A program made the translations under genes and the position numbers. Positions 1 to 7,729 of a stretch of DNA of 9,466 nucleotides are shown here, piece after piece. Origin of the DNA: Kiritimatiellia bacterium (GTDB lineage: Bacteria > Verrucomicrobiota > Kiritimatiellia > RFP12 > UBA3636); NCBI GenBank assembly GCA_017476965.1, contig JAFUXX010000006.1, positions 1 through 9,466 on the forward strand, given 5' to 3'. Numbering within the stretch: the stretch's first letter is position 1; each line of letters opens with the position of its first letter. The notes below the pieces were generated by a model. That model made no database searches, was not told the DNA's origin, and was given only the letters and a program-made list of their open reading frames with translations.

Positions 1-3000
1 CGGTGCGGGAACGCGTCGGCGAGGGGGCCTGAGGCGGCGAGGAGGCGGCCGAAGGCATCGTAGGCGTAGGCTGCCGCGATTGCGCCGGAAGAAGAGACGT
101 ACGCGGCGACGTTGCCGAGGTCGTCGTACACGGGTGCGTACGACTCCCCGTCGCGGCGGACGGCGAACAGCCCGCCCACGCCGCCCGCGCCCTGCAGCGA
201 GCCGGACAGGTCTTTGCCCCAGTAGTACTCGACGACGTTCGTCGACCCTCCCGAAACGACGGTTTCGCGGATCGGGTTCCAGCCGTCGTACAGGTAAACG
301 TGCGTGGCGGAGGGCGTGGTTTTTCGGATCCTGCGGGATTGGGCGTCGTATGCGAAGCGCGCCGTTTCGACGCCATTGGAGAAGACGGACGAGAGCCGGT
401 TTTCGGAGTCCCATGCGTAGGACCAGACGCCGTTGGTCAGGAGGTTTCCGTCCGGGTCGTACGCGAGGAGCCGGGTCGTCTCCGCGCTTCCGTCGCCCGA
501 CGCGATGGCGGCGTATTCGTTGAGCGCGTTCGCCGCATAGCGGGACGAAACGCCTTGCAGGCGGTTGGAGAGGAAGTTGCCGATGCAATCGTAAGCATAC
601 CGGTCCGGTTCGGAAGCGCCTGCGAGCGACGCCGACGCGACTTCACCGCGCGCGTTGTACGAGAAGGCGTCCGAGTTGCGCGAAACCGGTCGCCCGAGCG
701 CGTCGCGGGCATACCGGAACGACGGCAGCGCGTTGGTTGCGCCGTCCGCGGCGACGGAGACGTTTTCGATTTCCAGAACGAGACCGCGGCGGAGCGGTTC
801 GCGCCGGACGGCGCGACGGAGCGTCGCGCCGCCGGCGAAGGAGATGGCGCATCCGGCATCGAGGGAATCGGGAGTGTAGTCGTACGAGACCGCAACGCCG
901 GGCGACGAAATCCCGGCGAGCCGTCCGGCGTCGTCGTAGGAGAAGGTCTGGGTGTAGTCCGTCCCGGCGACCCGCAACGACGAGAGCCGCCCGAAGGCGT
1001 CGTACGCCCGCTCGACGGCGGCGGAAACGCCGTCCACGGAAGCGGTTTCGTTCGTGACGCGGCCCTCGGCATCGAACGCGCGGGTCTCTGCGAACGTGAA
1101 GGAAGAAGAACCGGAACCGGACGGCGTTTCCGCGGACGCCATGCCCGTCATGCGGCCGAACGCGTCGCGGGAAACGGAGAAATCGCGCGCGGGATCGTCG
1201 TGGCGCGTGGCGGAGGCTTCGCCCCATTCGTTCCAATCGTCCTGCCGCCAGGCACCGCGGGCCCATGTCGTGCGCACGGGGCGGCGCCCGGCGTCCCATG
1301 TCTGGAGCGTCTGCGTTCCGTCGGCATAGGTTTTCGCGGTCTGGAGTCCGGTCGCTTCGTCGAACGTCCACGCCGTGGCATCCCACGCGAGGCCGTCGCG
1401 GGTGGTCAGGAGGGAAACGCGCCGCCCGTAGGCGTCGAACGCACTCCGTACCGGATACGTCGCGCCGTCTTCGGAAATCCGGCGGCCGGCCGGATCGTAG
1501 CCGTAGCGCGTTTCGGCCCCGAGCGCGTCGGTCCGCGCGACGACGCGGCCTGCGGCGTCGCGGGAGAGCGTCGTGGAGAAGCCCGCCGGATCGGTTTTCG
1601 AGACCAAATCGCCCGCGGCATCGTAAACGAATCGCGTTTCGTTCCCGGCTCCGTCCGCGGCCGAAACGACGCGCCCGAGCGCATCGCGAGCCCATGTGTT
1701 GGTGACGCCCGCCGGCGAAACCGACCGCACGTCGAGACCGGCGACCGAGACGGACAAGGAGGGCCGGGGCGACCACGGACGCCACGTCCGTTTTTCGGTC
1801 CGGGCGGCGGCGCGGTCGAAGGATTCGGTGCGGATGGTGGCATTGCCGCTCGGATCGAACGCGACGACGCGGGCACGCTCGGAGGGAGAAAGCGGGAAGA
1901 GCCGGGTTTCCACGCGGTTCGTGGCGACGGGAAGCGAAAAATCGGAGCAGGTCGCGAACGAGAGCGCCGTTTCGCGGACGGAGCCGTCGGCGGGATCCGT
2001 CTCGTAGCGGAAGAGAGCGTTTTCGGCCCGCCACGCGCCGGAAGGAACGGTGCGAGCCGTGCGCACGACGCGCCCCATCGCGTCGTACTCGTACGAGACG
2101 GCGGGGCGGACGGGCGCGCCGACAGCGTCCGTTGCCGTCTCGGAAACGACGCGCCCGAGGGAATCGTACTGCAGAGAAACCGTCACGACGGAGCCGTCCG
2201 GGGCCGGTTCGTCGCGGCGCACGGTGCGGCCGAGCGCGTCGGTCCACGTTTTCGAGGAAAGCACCGAGGGGAAGGCTCCGTCCTGCGCGGTGCGGATTTC
2301 GGTCCAGGCGAGGCCGGTCGCGGCGTCCACGCCGCAGAGGCGCGTCTCGCGGGGGCGGACGTTGCCGGAGAAGGACGCAACGGAACCGTCTTCGTGGAAT
2401 TCGGTCGTTTCAGAGGCACCGGACGGCGACGTGCGCGTCTCGGTGCGAGCCTCCGTGGAGCGGGAGACCGTCGAAACGCCGCCGCGGGGATCGACGGAAC
2501 GGACGAGCCGGCCGCGCGCGTCGTAGGCGGCGGAGGTCGTGAAGACCGCGACGCCGTTGGTGGAAACCGTCGTGCCGACGGTCTTTCCGGCGGCGTCGAG
2601 CGCGTAGTCGGTCCGCACGGCGCCGAAAGGCGTGGTGCGGACCGAGGCGACGAGGCGCTTGGCCTTGTCGAAGGAGTTGGAAACCGTCGTGCCGTCGGCA
2701 AGGGCGATCCAGACCGGTCCGGTGCAAATCCATTCGGACGATTCGCGGTCGCCCTTGTGGTCGAGGAATCCCGTGCGTTTGTGCGTGAGGTTGTAGACGT
2801 ACTGCGTCCACCCGGATTGCGTCCAGTCCGTTCCGTCGTGGACGGATTCGTCGGTGCGGACGGCGTCTCCGCGGAAATCGAAGGTTTCGACGGTTCGCGT
2901 GGAGCGGCCCGGAAGGACGCGAAAACCGTCCGGCGAGGCGGCGGCTGGATCGGAAATGAAACCGCGCGTCGTTTCGTGCGCGTATCCGCCGCCCGGAAGG

Positions 3001-4625
3001 GCGGCATAGGCGTGGAGATCCGCGGCGCCATCTTCGTGGACTTCGAGGCGGAGTCGTCCGGCCGCGGCGGTGTTGGAGTCGTCCGGCGGGTAGTACGTAC
3101 GCGACGACACGAGCGAATCGCCGGAAACGGGATCGGAGCGGGTTGTCGTCTCGACGCGCCCGCCGTCCGGCGCGAAGCCGTGCGTCCACGACGTATCGGA
3201 CACGACGACGCCGTCGCGGCGGACGACGCGGCGGACGGGGCGGCGGTCGGCGAAGCCGTCATCGGGCGCGTCGGAATAGGAAACCGAAGTTTCCTGCAAC
3301 AGGCCACCGGAGACGGTTTGCGTTTCGTTCGTGCGGCGTGCCATGTCGTCGTAGGCGTAGCGGACGGCGCCACCGTATTCGCCCACGCGGGACGCAACCC
3401 GCCCGGCGGAGCGCCCGGACGGAATGCGGGAGGCCCGCCAATGTACCGTCTCCGTGCCGTCTTCGGCAAGAACGCCTTTGGCGATGACGCGGTTTCCGTT
3501 GGGACCGGTTTCGAGCGTCGTCGTCCGGCGGATCACGGAGCCGGCCGCATCGGAGAGTGTGCGCACGACGCGGTTGGTGCCGGGCGCGCGTTCCACCGAC
3601 ACGGCATCGCAGAGCGCGAGGCCGTCCGGATCGCGCACGAGCGTCCAGTTGCGCCCGTTTTCCGAAGTCCAGAGGTAGTCGAAGCAGAACGTTTCGTTGC
3701 GGCATTCGCGGAGCGAGTAGCGGTAGATCCCGTTGGTCCTCGAATAGGCGAAGGTGAACGTTTTGGCCGGATTTCCGGCCGCGACGAACCGCCCGGTTTC
3801 GTCTTTTTCGCCGGAAACGGCCGACGGAGGGAACCACGAGAGTCGGAACGAGGAGCGGGACAGCTTTTCGACGTCCATCAGGCCGTCGGAGAGCGACCGG
3901 ACCTGGGCGATGGCGAAACCGTCGTAGAGGATTTCGATTCCGGCGTTCGTCCAATCGAGACGCGTTCCGGCGGGAGTGACGACGTGGTCCGCGCCGCCGC
4001 GGGCGTCGTAGAAGACCGTGGTGCGGTCGCGGAGCCGCTCGACGAAGAGGCCGGTCGCCGGGTCCCTGCGGATTTCCGAATCGAGACCGGAAGAGCGGCC
4101 GACGGGGACGCCGCCGCGGTACGTCACGAGACGTCCGTTGCCCTGCTCGACGGTCACGCGGTCCGCGTCGTCGTCGCGGTCGACGACGCGGCGCAGCAGC
4201 GGGTGGTCGTAGCGCAGGACGTCGGCTCCGCCCGGAAGCCGGTGCGCGAAGGGTTCGCGGATGCGTATCGCGCCGACAGGGGCGCCGGCCACGAGCGGGG
4301 TACGGCCGAACTTCTGCGAAAACGAGACGCACTGGTTGTCGACGGAGACGCCCTCGGAGCAGGATTCGCCGGACGCGCAGGAATCGCACTGCTCTTCGTC
4401 CTCCTCCTCGTTTTCGTCCTTGTCGTCGGGCGTGTCGTCCTCTTCGGATCCGTCGTCACCGCCTCCGGTTTCGTCGTCGCCGCCGGTTCCGCCGCCACCG
4501 GTTCCGCCAGTACCTCCTCCTCCCGCGAACGGCGGATTGACGTTGGCCCCCGTTGAGGCTCCGGGAACTGCGAGAAACAAAACGGCGATCGTCAGCGCCG
4601 AAACGTATCGGAAAAGGGCGTTCAT
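1..4625 (-). CDS. RHS/YD-repeat protein, exported, C-terminus beyond the window
   Basis: Seen: one uninterrupted frame runs from ATG at 4625 to base 1, at least 1541 codons, with no stop. Residues 1-27 form a signal peptide (Arg6, then a hydrophobic core SALTIAVLFLAV). Residues 33-79 are a Gly- then Asp/Glu-rich linker. A cysteine cluster follows (C80, C83, C89, C99) and then a short FGRTPL segment near 106-111. YD-repeats such as YDARGRL, YDSLGRV, YEYDAMGRV and YDAFGRL recur about twenty times from roughly residue 205 to the edge. The RHS core starts near 1443 (YLYDGWNP, then YYWGKDLSGSLQG). Known: YD-repeats build a hollow beta-cocoon shell, which in many RHS proteins encloses a C-terminal toxin. 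Inferred: extracellular or periplasmic shell protein. It is translated directly after the PA14 gene, one base from that gene's stop, with GAGGAG 10 bases before the ATG. The end of the core and the variable C-terminus are missing, so toxin, adhesin or inert shell cannot be separated. Confidence 0.95.
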   Translation of the reverse strand, partial: MNALFRYVSALTIAVLFLAVPGASTGANVNPPFAGGGGTGGTGGGGTGGDDETGGGDDGSEEDDTPDDKDENEEEDEEQCDSCASGESCSEGVSVDNQCVSFSQKFGRTPLVAGAPVGAIRIREPFAHRLPGGADVLRYDHPLLRRVVDRDDDADRVTVEQGNGRLVTYRGGVPVGRSSGLDSEIRRDPATGLFVERLRDRTTVFYDARGGADHVVTPAGTRLDWTNAGIEILYDGFAIAQVRSLSDGLMDVEKLSRSSFRLSWFPPSAVSGEKDETGRFVAAGNPAKTFTFAYSRTNGIYRYSLRECRNETFCFDYLWTSENGRNWTLVRDPDGLALCDAVSVERAPGTNRVVRTLSDAAGSVIRRTTTLETGPNGNRVIAKGVLAEDGTETVHWRASRIPSGRSAGRVASRVGEYGGAVRYAYDDMARRTNETQTVSGGLLQETSVSYSDAPDDGFADRRPVRRVVRRDGVVVSDTSWTHGFAPDGGRVETTTRSDPVSGDSLVSSRTYYPPDDSNTAAAGRLRLEVHEDGAADLHAYAALPGGGYAHETTRGFISDPAAASPDGFRVLPGRSTRTVETFDFRGDAVRTDESVHDGTDWTQSGWTQYVYNLTHKRTGFLDHKGDRESSEWICTGPVWIALADGTTVSNSFDKAKRLVASVRTTPFGAVRTDYALDAAGKTVGTTVSTNGVAVFTTSAAYDARGRLVRSVDPRGGVSTVSRSTEARTETRTSPSGASETTEFHEDGSVASFSGNVRPRETRLCGVDAATGLAWTEIRTAQDGAFPSVLSSKTWTDALGRTVRRDEPAPDGSVVTVSLQYDSLGRVVSETATDAVGAPVRPAVSYEYDAMGRVVRTARTVPSGAWRAENALFRYETDPADGSVRETALSFATCSDFSLPVATNRVETRLFPLSPSERARVVAFDPSGNATIRTESFDRAAARTEKRTWRPWSPRPSLSVSVAGLDVRSVSPAGVTNTWARDALGRVVSAADGAGNETRFVYDAAGDLVSKTDPAGFSTTLSRDAAGRVVARTDALGAETRYGYDPAGRRISEDGATYPVRSAFDAYGRRVSLLTTRDGLAWDATAWTFDEATGLQTAKTYADGTQTLQTWDAGRRPVRTTWARGAWRQDDWNEWGEASATRHDDPARDFSVSRDAFGRMTGMASAETPSGSGSSSFTFAETRAFDAEGRVTNETASVDGVSAAVERAYDAFGRLSSLRVAGTDYTQTFSYDDAGRLAGISSPGVAVSYDYTPDSLDAGCAISFAGGATLRRAVRREPLRRGLVLEIENVSVAADGATNALPSFRYARDALGRPVSRNSDAFSYNARGEVASASLAGASEPDRYAYDCIGNFLSNRLQGVSSRYAANALNEYAAIASGDGSAETTRLLAYDPDGNLLTNGVWSYAWDSENRLSSVFSNGVETARFAYDAQSRRIRKTTPSATHVYLYDGWNPIRETVVSGGSTNVVEYYWGKDLSGSLQGAGGVGGLFAVRRDGESYAPVYDDLGNVAAYVSSSGAIAAAYAYDAFGRLLAASGPLADAFPH

Positions 4626-4641
4626 TTCACTTCATCTCCTC
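4626..4641 (-). promoter_or_regulatory. Ribosome-binding site inside the upstream gene; translational coupling of PA14 and RHS genes
   Basis: On the minus strand GAGGAG (4641-4636) is both the Glu-Glu codon pair near the end of the PA14/TSP3 protein (…MPEEMK) and a near-consensus Shine-Dalgarno, 10 bases before the RHS ATG at 4625. The PA14 stop TGA (4629-4627) and the RHS ATG are separated by a single A. Ribosomes finishing the first gene can therefore start the second directly, which implies one message and linked protein amounts. Confidence 0.85.
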
Positions 4642-7551
4642 GGGCATGGTCGAAACGGAAGAATGGGCGTCGCCGACTAGAATCCCGTCCTGAAAAGCCT
4701 GAATGGAATGGCAGACGGACGCGGACGATCCGTCGGGCTGGAGGAACCGCAGGGGCCAGTGCGAGGCGGAACCGAGCGAATCTCCGGATTTCGTGCGGAC
4801 AAGCGAAAAATCGTCGAAGACCGGTCCGGCGAGGACGACCGACGAACGGAGGACGACGGAAGAAGGAACGCCGAACGCCAGCACGTCGTCGGTCCAAACG
4901 GAACATCCGTCGCGTTTTTCATCGCAATGCATGAATCCGTCGGGAACCGCACGGAGCCAGAACACGTCGATTTTCGCGGTGTCGAGAACGGGGCCGCCCT
5001 CGCAGGGACGCGCGACGAGCCAGTGCGGAATCCGGGCCGTGTCGACGCGCAAGCCGAGATTGGCGCCGGAACGGACGACGGAAACGGAGGAATCGGACTG
5101 CACCACGGCCGAAGGGGCGATGCCGGGGCACGGCCAGGAACGAGTCCGCCCGAGCAGGACGGCGGGACCGTTTTCCGGAAAGGAGCCGCGCGGCACGGAG
5201 ACGGGAATCGAAAACGGATCGCCGACGGAGGGCTGCACGGCGATCGTCCACGCGCCCCAATCGTCGAAGTCCGCGCGGACGGCCGATCCGGGGGACAGGG
5301 AAAACGTCGCGCGCGCCCTGCCGTTCGCCATGAGCGTCGCCGTCGCGGGCCGCGACGCGGTGAGCAGCAGCGCGTCGCCGAACCGGGCGAAAAGATTCGT
5401 GGCGGCTTGCGAAAACACGTCGAGCGGCGTCCACGAAACGGCGGCTTGCTCCGGACGGAGACCGTTTTCGAACGAAACGGCGATGGCGTTTTCGCCGGGC
5501 GAAAGGGGCACGTCGGCGTACCAGGAATCGGGACCGGTCGGAGAAACGGGCGCGGCGCTCCCCGACGAACCCGTCACGGCGACCGCGGAAGGGAACCGCG
5601 CGGAACCTTCAAGACAAAGCGGAGAAAAGAACGTACTGGCCGGGGCGTGCACGGCGTCCCGCGCGGCGGAAGCGGCGACCGCCCAATCCGGAACGCCGTC
5701 GCCGTCGGCGTCGGGGCCTCCGGGCGTTTCGAACGCGATTTCGCGGACGCAAACGCCGCGCGTCGGCGAAACGCCGTCCCATACGACGCGGATTGCGTGC
5801 TCGCCGGCGGGCAGGAACGGAAGCGGGAACCGGACGGAGGCCGGTGCGTCTCCGGGCGCGTGTTCGAGCGTCGCGGAACCGAGCGGAGAGTCTCCGAGAA
5901 AGGCGTAGAACCGGGAGCGGAACGATTCGGGAGCCGGAAAGGCGGGCTTGTGCCGGAAGTGGGCGGCCGAAACGCGCAGGAAAAATTTGCCCGGAGCGGA
6001 TGTTTCGAGACGAACCGCCAACGTCCCGCGGCGGAACGACGACAGCGACGCCCCCCGCTCGTTCCAGACGCCGTCTGCGGCAATCGCGGCCGACGCGGGA
6101 ACGGAAGCGACCGTTTGCCAGTCCGCGGCGAACTCCGGCACCAGGGGATCGGTGCCGGTGCCGTCGCGTTCTTCCCGGTCGGAAAGGCCGTCGCCGTCGG
6201 AATCGCGAAGGCGGGGATCGGTGCCGGCCGCGAACTCCTCCCGGTTGGAAAGGCCTTCGCCGTCCGCGTCTTGCCCCGCATCCGTCGAGGCGCATGGATC
6301 GAAGCCGTGTACCACCTCCCAGCCGTCGGGAACGCCGTCTCCGTCGGTATCGGGCGCAAGCGGGTCGGAACCGGCGAGGAACTCGGCGAGATTGGCCAGG
6401 CCGTCGGCGTCGGAATCGAGCGCGGCGTCGGAGGCGTCGGACGGATCCAGGCCATACAGCGCTTCCCACCAATCGGGCATCCCGTCGCCGTCGGAATCGG
6501 GGTTGCCGACGACATGCCAGACGTTTTCCGCCGGAACCACGCGCCAGTCGAACCCGGGGCCCGACCACAACAGCTGCAACCCGCACCGGTAGCCTTCGTC
6601 GAAATAGCCGATTTCGATTTCGTGGAAACCGCGCGTCAACCGGACGGACGCGGAAACGGCGCGGCGGCCGTGGACGCCGTCGTTGTCGAGGAACGGGACG
6701 CCGTCCAGCGAAAGGACCGATCCGTCGTCGGACTGCAGCCGGAGCGCGTAGTCGCCCGTGGCCGGCGCGAACAGGAAAAACGAATACCGGGCCGCGAACC
6801 GGTGGCGGGCGGACATCTCGATGCCCGGCCACGAAGCGGCATCGGGATGGTCGATCATGTCTTCGATCTGCGCGAATCCGGGCGTGAGGTCCGTGAAATC
6901 GGGAACGGCGGGAAGCGCGGCCGGAAATTCGTAGTAGACGGCCAGCGCGCCAGGCGCGTATCCGGGATACGGAGAGGTGGATTCCCCGGAAGCGCCTTCC
7001 CCTTCGCCTTCGCCGGAACTCCCGTCTCCGCCGGAACCGGAATCTCCGCCCCCGTCGCCGGTTTCGCCGCTCCCCGTTTCCCCTTCTCCGGGCGGGATCA
7101 AGCGCATCGCGACCGTGACGAGCGAGGGATCGTAAAACGGAAGCAACTCGGCATTCGTCCCGGGATCGTAACCGGCGGCGAGGAAAAGGCCGCTCGGATT
7201 GTAGCCGGATTCCGCGGCCAGCCGCGACGCGGTGCCGGAAACGGGATTCGTCAGCACCGTTTCGCACGTTGCGGCATCCTCGAACGCGAACGCCGCGCCG
7301 GACCCCGCTTCCGCGAACCACGCCGCCGCCGCCTCGTCCGCGGGCGCGACGGACACCGCCCCGACATCCTGCGTGACGCTCGTGGCCGACGGCAACGCGG
7401 CCGCCTGCGCTTCGCGGACCCACGCGCGGACATCCTCCGGCCGCGTGACGACCAAAGCGCCCTCCTGCGCAAAAGCGGTTGCGGGAAGAAAACCGAGCGG
7501 CAGCATGGCAACGACATGCCGCAAAAGCGGTGTTCGAGGTCGTCGTTGCAT
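4627..7551 (-). CDS. Exported PA14-domain protein with thrombospondin type 3 (calcium) repeats
   Basis: 974 residues. Seen: signal peptide 1-28 (RR near the start, hydrophobic core, likely cut after ATAFA). An unassigned region covers about 29-153. A Gly/Ser/Glu linker covers about 155-193. A PA14-like beta-barrel covers about 198-345, with YSFFLFAPATGDYALRLQSD and LDGVPFLDNDG. Calcium-type repeats follow: DSDGDGMPD (352), DSDADGL (379), DTDGDGVPD (401), DADGEGL (428), DSDGDGLSD (450), and a separate sixth, DADGDGVPD (614), after a beta-rich insert. The C-terminal 330 residues look like beta-sandwich material that I cannot assign. Known: PA14 domains often bind carbohydrate or ligands, and TSP3 repeats bind Ca2+ and act as rigid spacers. 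Inferred: secreted or surface adhesin-like protein working with the RHS protein encoded next. No C-terminal membrane anchor or sorting signal is seen. I chose ATG 7551 over GTG 7632 because it gives a proper signal peptide and has AAGGAAG 5 bases upstream; the GTG sits inside the putative promoter. Confidence 0.93.
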   Translation of the reverse strand: MQRRPRTPLLRHVVAMLPLGFLPATAFAQEGALVVTRPEDVRAWVREAQAAALPSATSVTQDVGAVSVAPADEAAAAWFAEAGSGAAFAFEDAATCETVLTNPVSGTASRLAAESGYNPSGLFLAAGYDPGTNAELLPFYDPSLVTVAMRLIPPGEGETGSGETGDGGGDSGSGGDGSSGEGEGEGASGESTSPYPGYAPGALAVYYEFPAALPAVPDFTDLTPGFAQIEDMIDHPDAASWPGIEMSARHRFAARYSFFLFAPATGDYALRLQSDDGSVLSLDGVPFLDNDGVHGRRAVSASVRLTRGFHEIEIGYFDEGYRCGLQLLWSGPGFDWRVVPAENVWHVVGNPDSDGDGMPDWWEALYGLDPSDASDAALDSDADGLANLAEFLAGSDPLAPDTDGDGVPDGWEVVHGFDPCASTDAGQDADGEGLSNREEFAAGTDPRLRDSDGDGLSDREERDGTGTDPLVPEFAADWQTVASVPASAAIAADGVWNERGASLSSFRRGTLAVRLETSAPGKFFLRVSAAHFRHKPAFPAPESFRSRFYAFLGDSPLGSATLEHAPGDAPASVRFPLPFLPAGEHAIRVVWDGVSPTRGVCVREIAFETPGGPDADGDGVPDWAVAASAARDAVHAPASTFFSPLCLEGSARFPSAVAVTGSSGSAAPVSPTGPDSWYADVPLSPGENAIAVSFENGLRPEQAAVSWTPLDVFSQAATNLFARFGDALLLTASRPATATLMANGRARATFSLSPGSAVRADFDDWGAWTIAVQPSVGDPFSIPVSVPRGSFPENGPAVLLGRTRSWPCPGIAPSAVVQSDSSVSVVRSGANLGLRVDTARIPHWLVARPCEGGPVLDTAKIDVFWLRAVPDGFMHCDEKRDGCSVWTDDVLAFGVPSSVVLRSSVVLAGPVFDDFSLVRTKSGDSLGSASHWPLRFLQPDGSSASVCHSIQAFQDGILVGDAHSSVSTMPEEMK

Positions 7552-7622
7552 GGAGGCTTCCTTTTGTTCGAGGGGTGACTGTTGGCTTGTTTTCCGGGCG
7601 CGTTTCCGCCCCTGCGCGGCCA

Positions 7623-7628
7623 AGGATA
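7623..7628 (-). promoter_or_regulatory. Possible -10 element for the PA14-RHS operon
   Basis: Minus strand TATCCT preceded by GTGG matches the sigma-70 -10 consensus at four of six positions. It would place transcription start near 7616 and give a leader of about 65 bases. No good -35 hexamer is present at 16-18 bases; the TTTCCCACT boxes lie there instead, hinting at activator dependence or a different sigma factor. Confidence 0.35.
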
Positions 7629-7648
7629 CCACATCGAAACGGAAAAAC

Positions 7649-7669
7649 AGTGGGAAATTAGTGGGAAAT
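7649..7669 (-). repeat. Direct repeat of ATTTCCCACT, 11-base period, upstream of the PA14-RHS operon
   Basis: On the plus strand AGTGGGAAAT occurs exactly at 7649-7658 and again at 7660-7669. On the minus, coding, strand these read ATTTCCCACT twice, one helical turn apart, ending about 20 bases before the TATCCT element. The position and helical phasing suit a regulator or RNA-polymerase-contact site. This is inference from spacing only. Confidence 0.6.
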
Positions 7670-7688
7670 GCAGGGCGGGACGGGGCGG

Positions 7689-7724
7689 AAAACCGTCCGC
7701 CGCCGTTCGCCCCACCGCGGACGG
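7689..7724 (-). terminator. Intrinsic terminator of the ATPase gene
   Basis: Five bases after the ATPase stop, minus strand CCGTCCGC (7724-7717) pairs perfectly with GCGGACGG (7700-7693) across a 16-base loop and is followed directly by TTTT (7692-7689). The stem is 8 bp and very GC-rich; the T-run is short. It separates the ATPase transcript from the PA14-RHS operon. Confidence 0.7.
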
Positions 7725-7729
7725 GAAGG

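Larger units (their letters stand above)
7552..7729 (-). promoter_or_regulatory. Intergenic control region between the ATPase and PA14 genes
   Basis: This 178-base non-coding gap is visibly richer in A/T than its surroundings in its middle part (about 7622-7670). In reading direction it holds the ATPase terminator, the two TTTCCCACT boxes, the weak -10, a leader with a modest GGGCG…CGCCC hairpin, and the AAGGAAG ribosome-binding site 5 bases before ATG 7551. Confidence 0.6.

Noticed and set aside
643..2247. Several long minus-strand frames inside the RHS gene (643-2247, 2183-3469, 3259-4389)
   Set aside because: They are in other frames of the same strand and give Arg/Pro-rich products. The continuous YD-repeat frame from 4625 to base 1 explains the region and has no stop or frameshift.
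300..4556. 1418-codon open frame on the plus strand opposite the RHS gene
   Set aside because: It is exactly codon-aligned with the minus-strand RHS frame. Stops there require TTA, CTA or TCA codons in the RHS gene, which are very rare in this GC-rich sequence; the bounding stops at both ends correspond to TCA serine codons. The translation is Arg/Gly-rich with no domain.
4708..7578. 956-codon open frame on the plus strand opposite the PA14/TSP3 gene
   Set aside because: Same codon-aligned antisense effect. The minus strand has a signal peptide, a PA14 domain and calcium repeats, while the plus product is Arg/Gly-rich and unstructured.
4627..7632. Longer PA14 protein starting at GTG 7632
   Set aside because: It adds 27 basic residues in front of a clear signal peptide, overlaps the likely -10 element and lacks a good ribosome-binding site.
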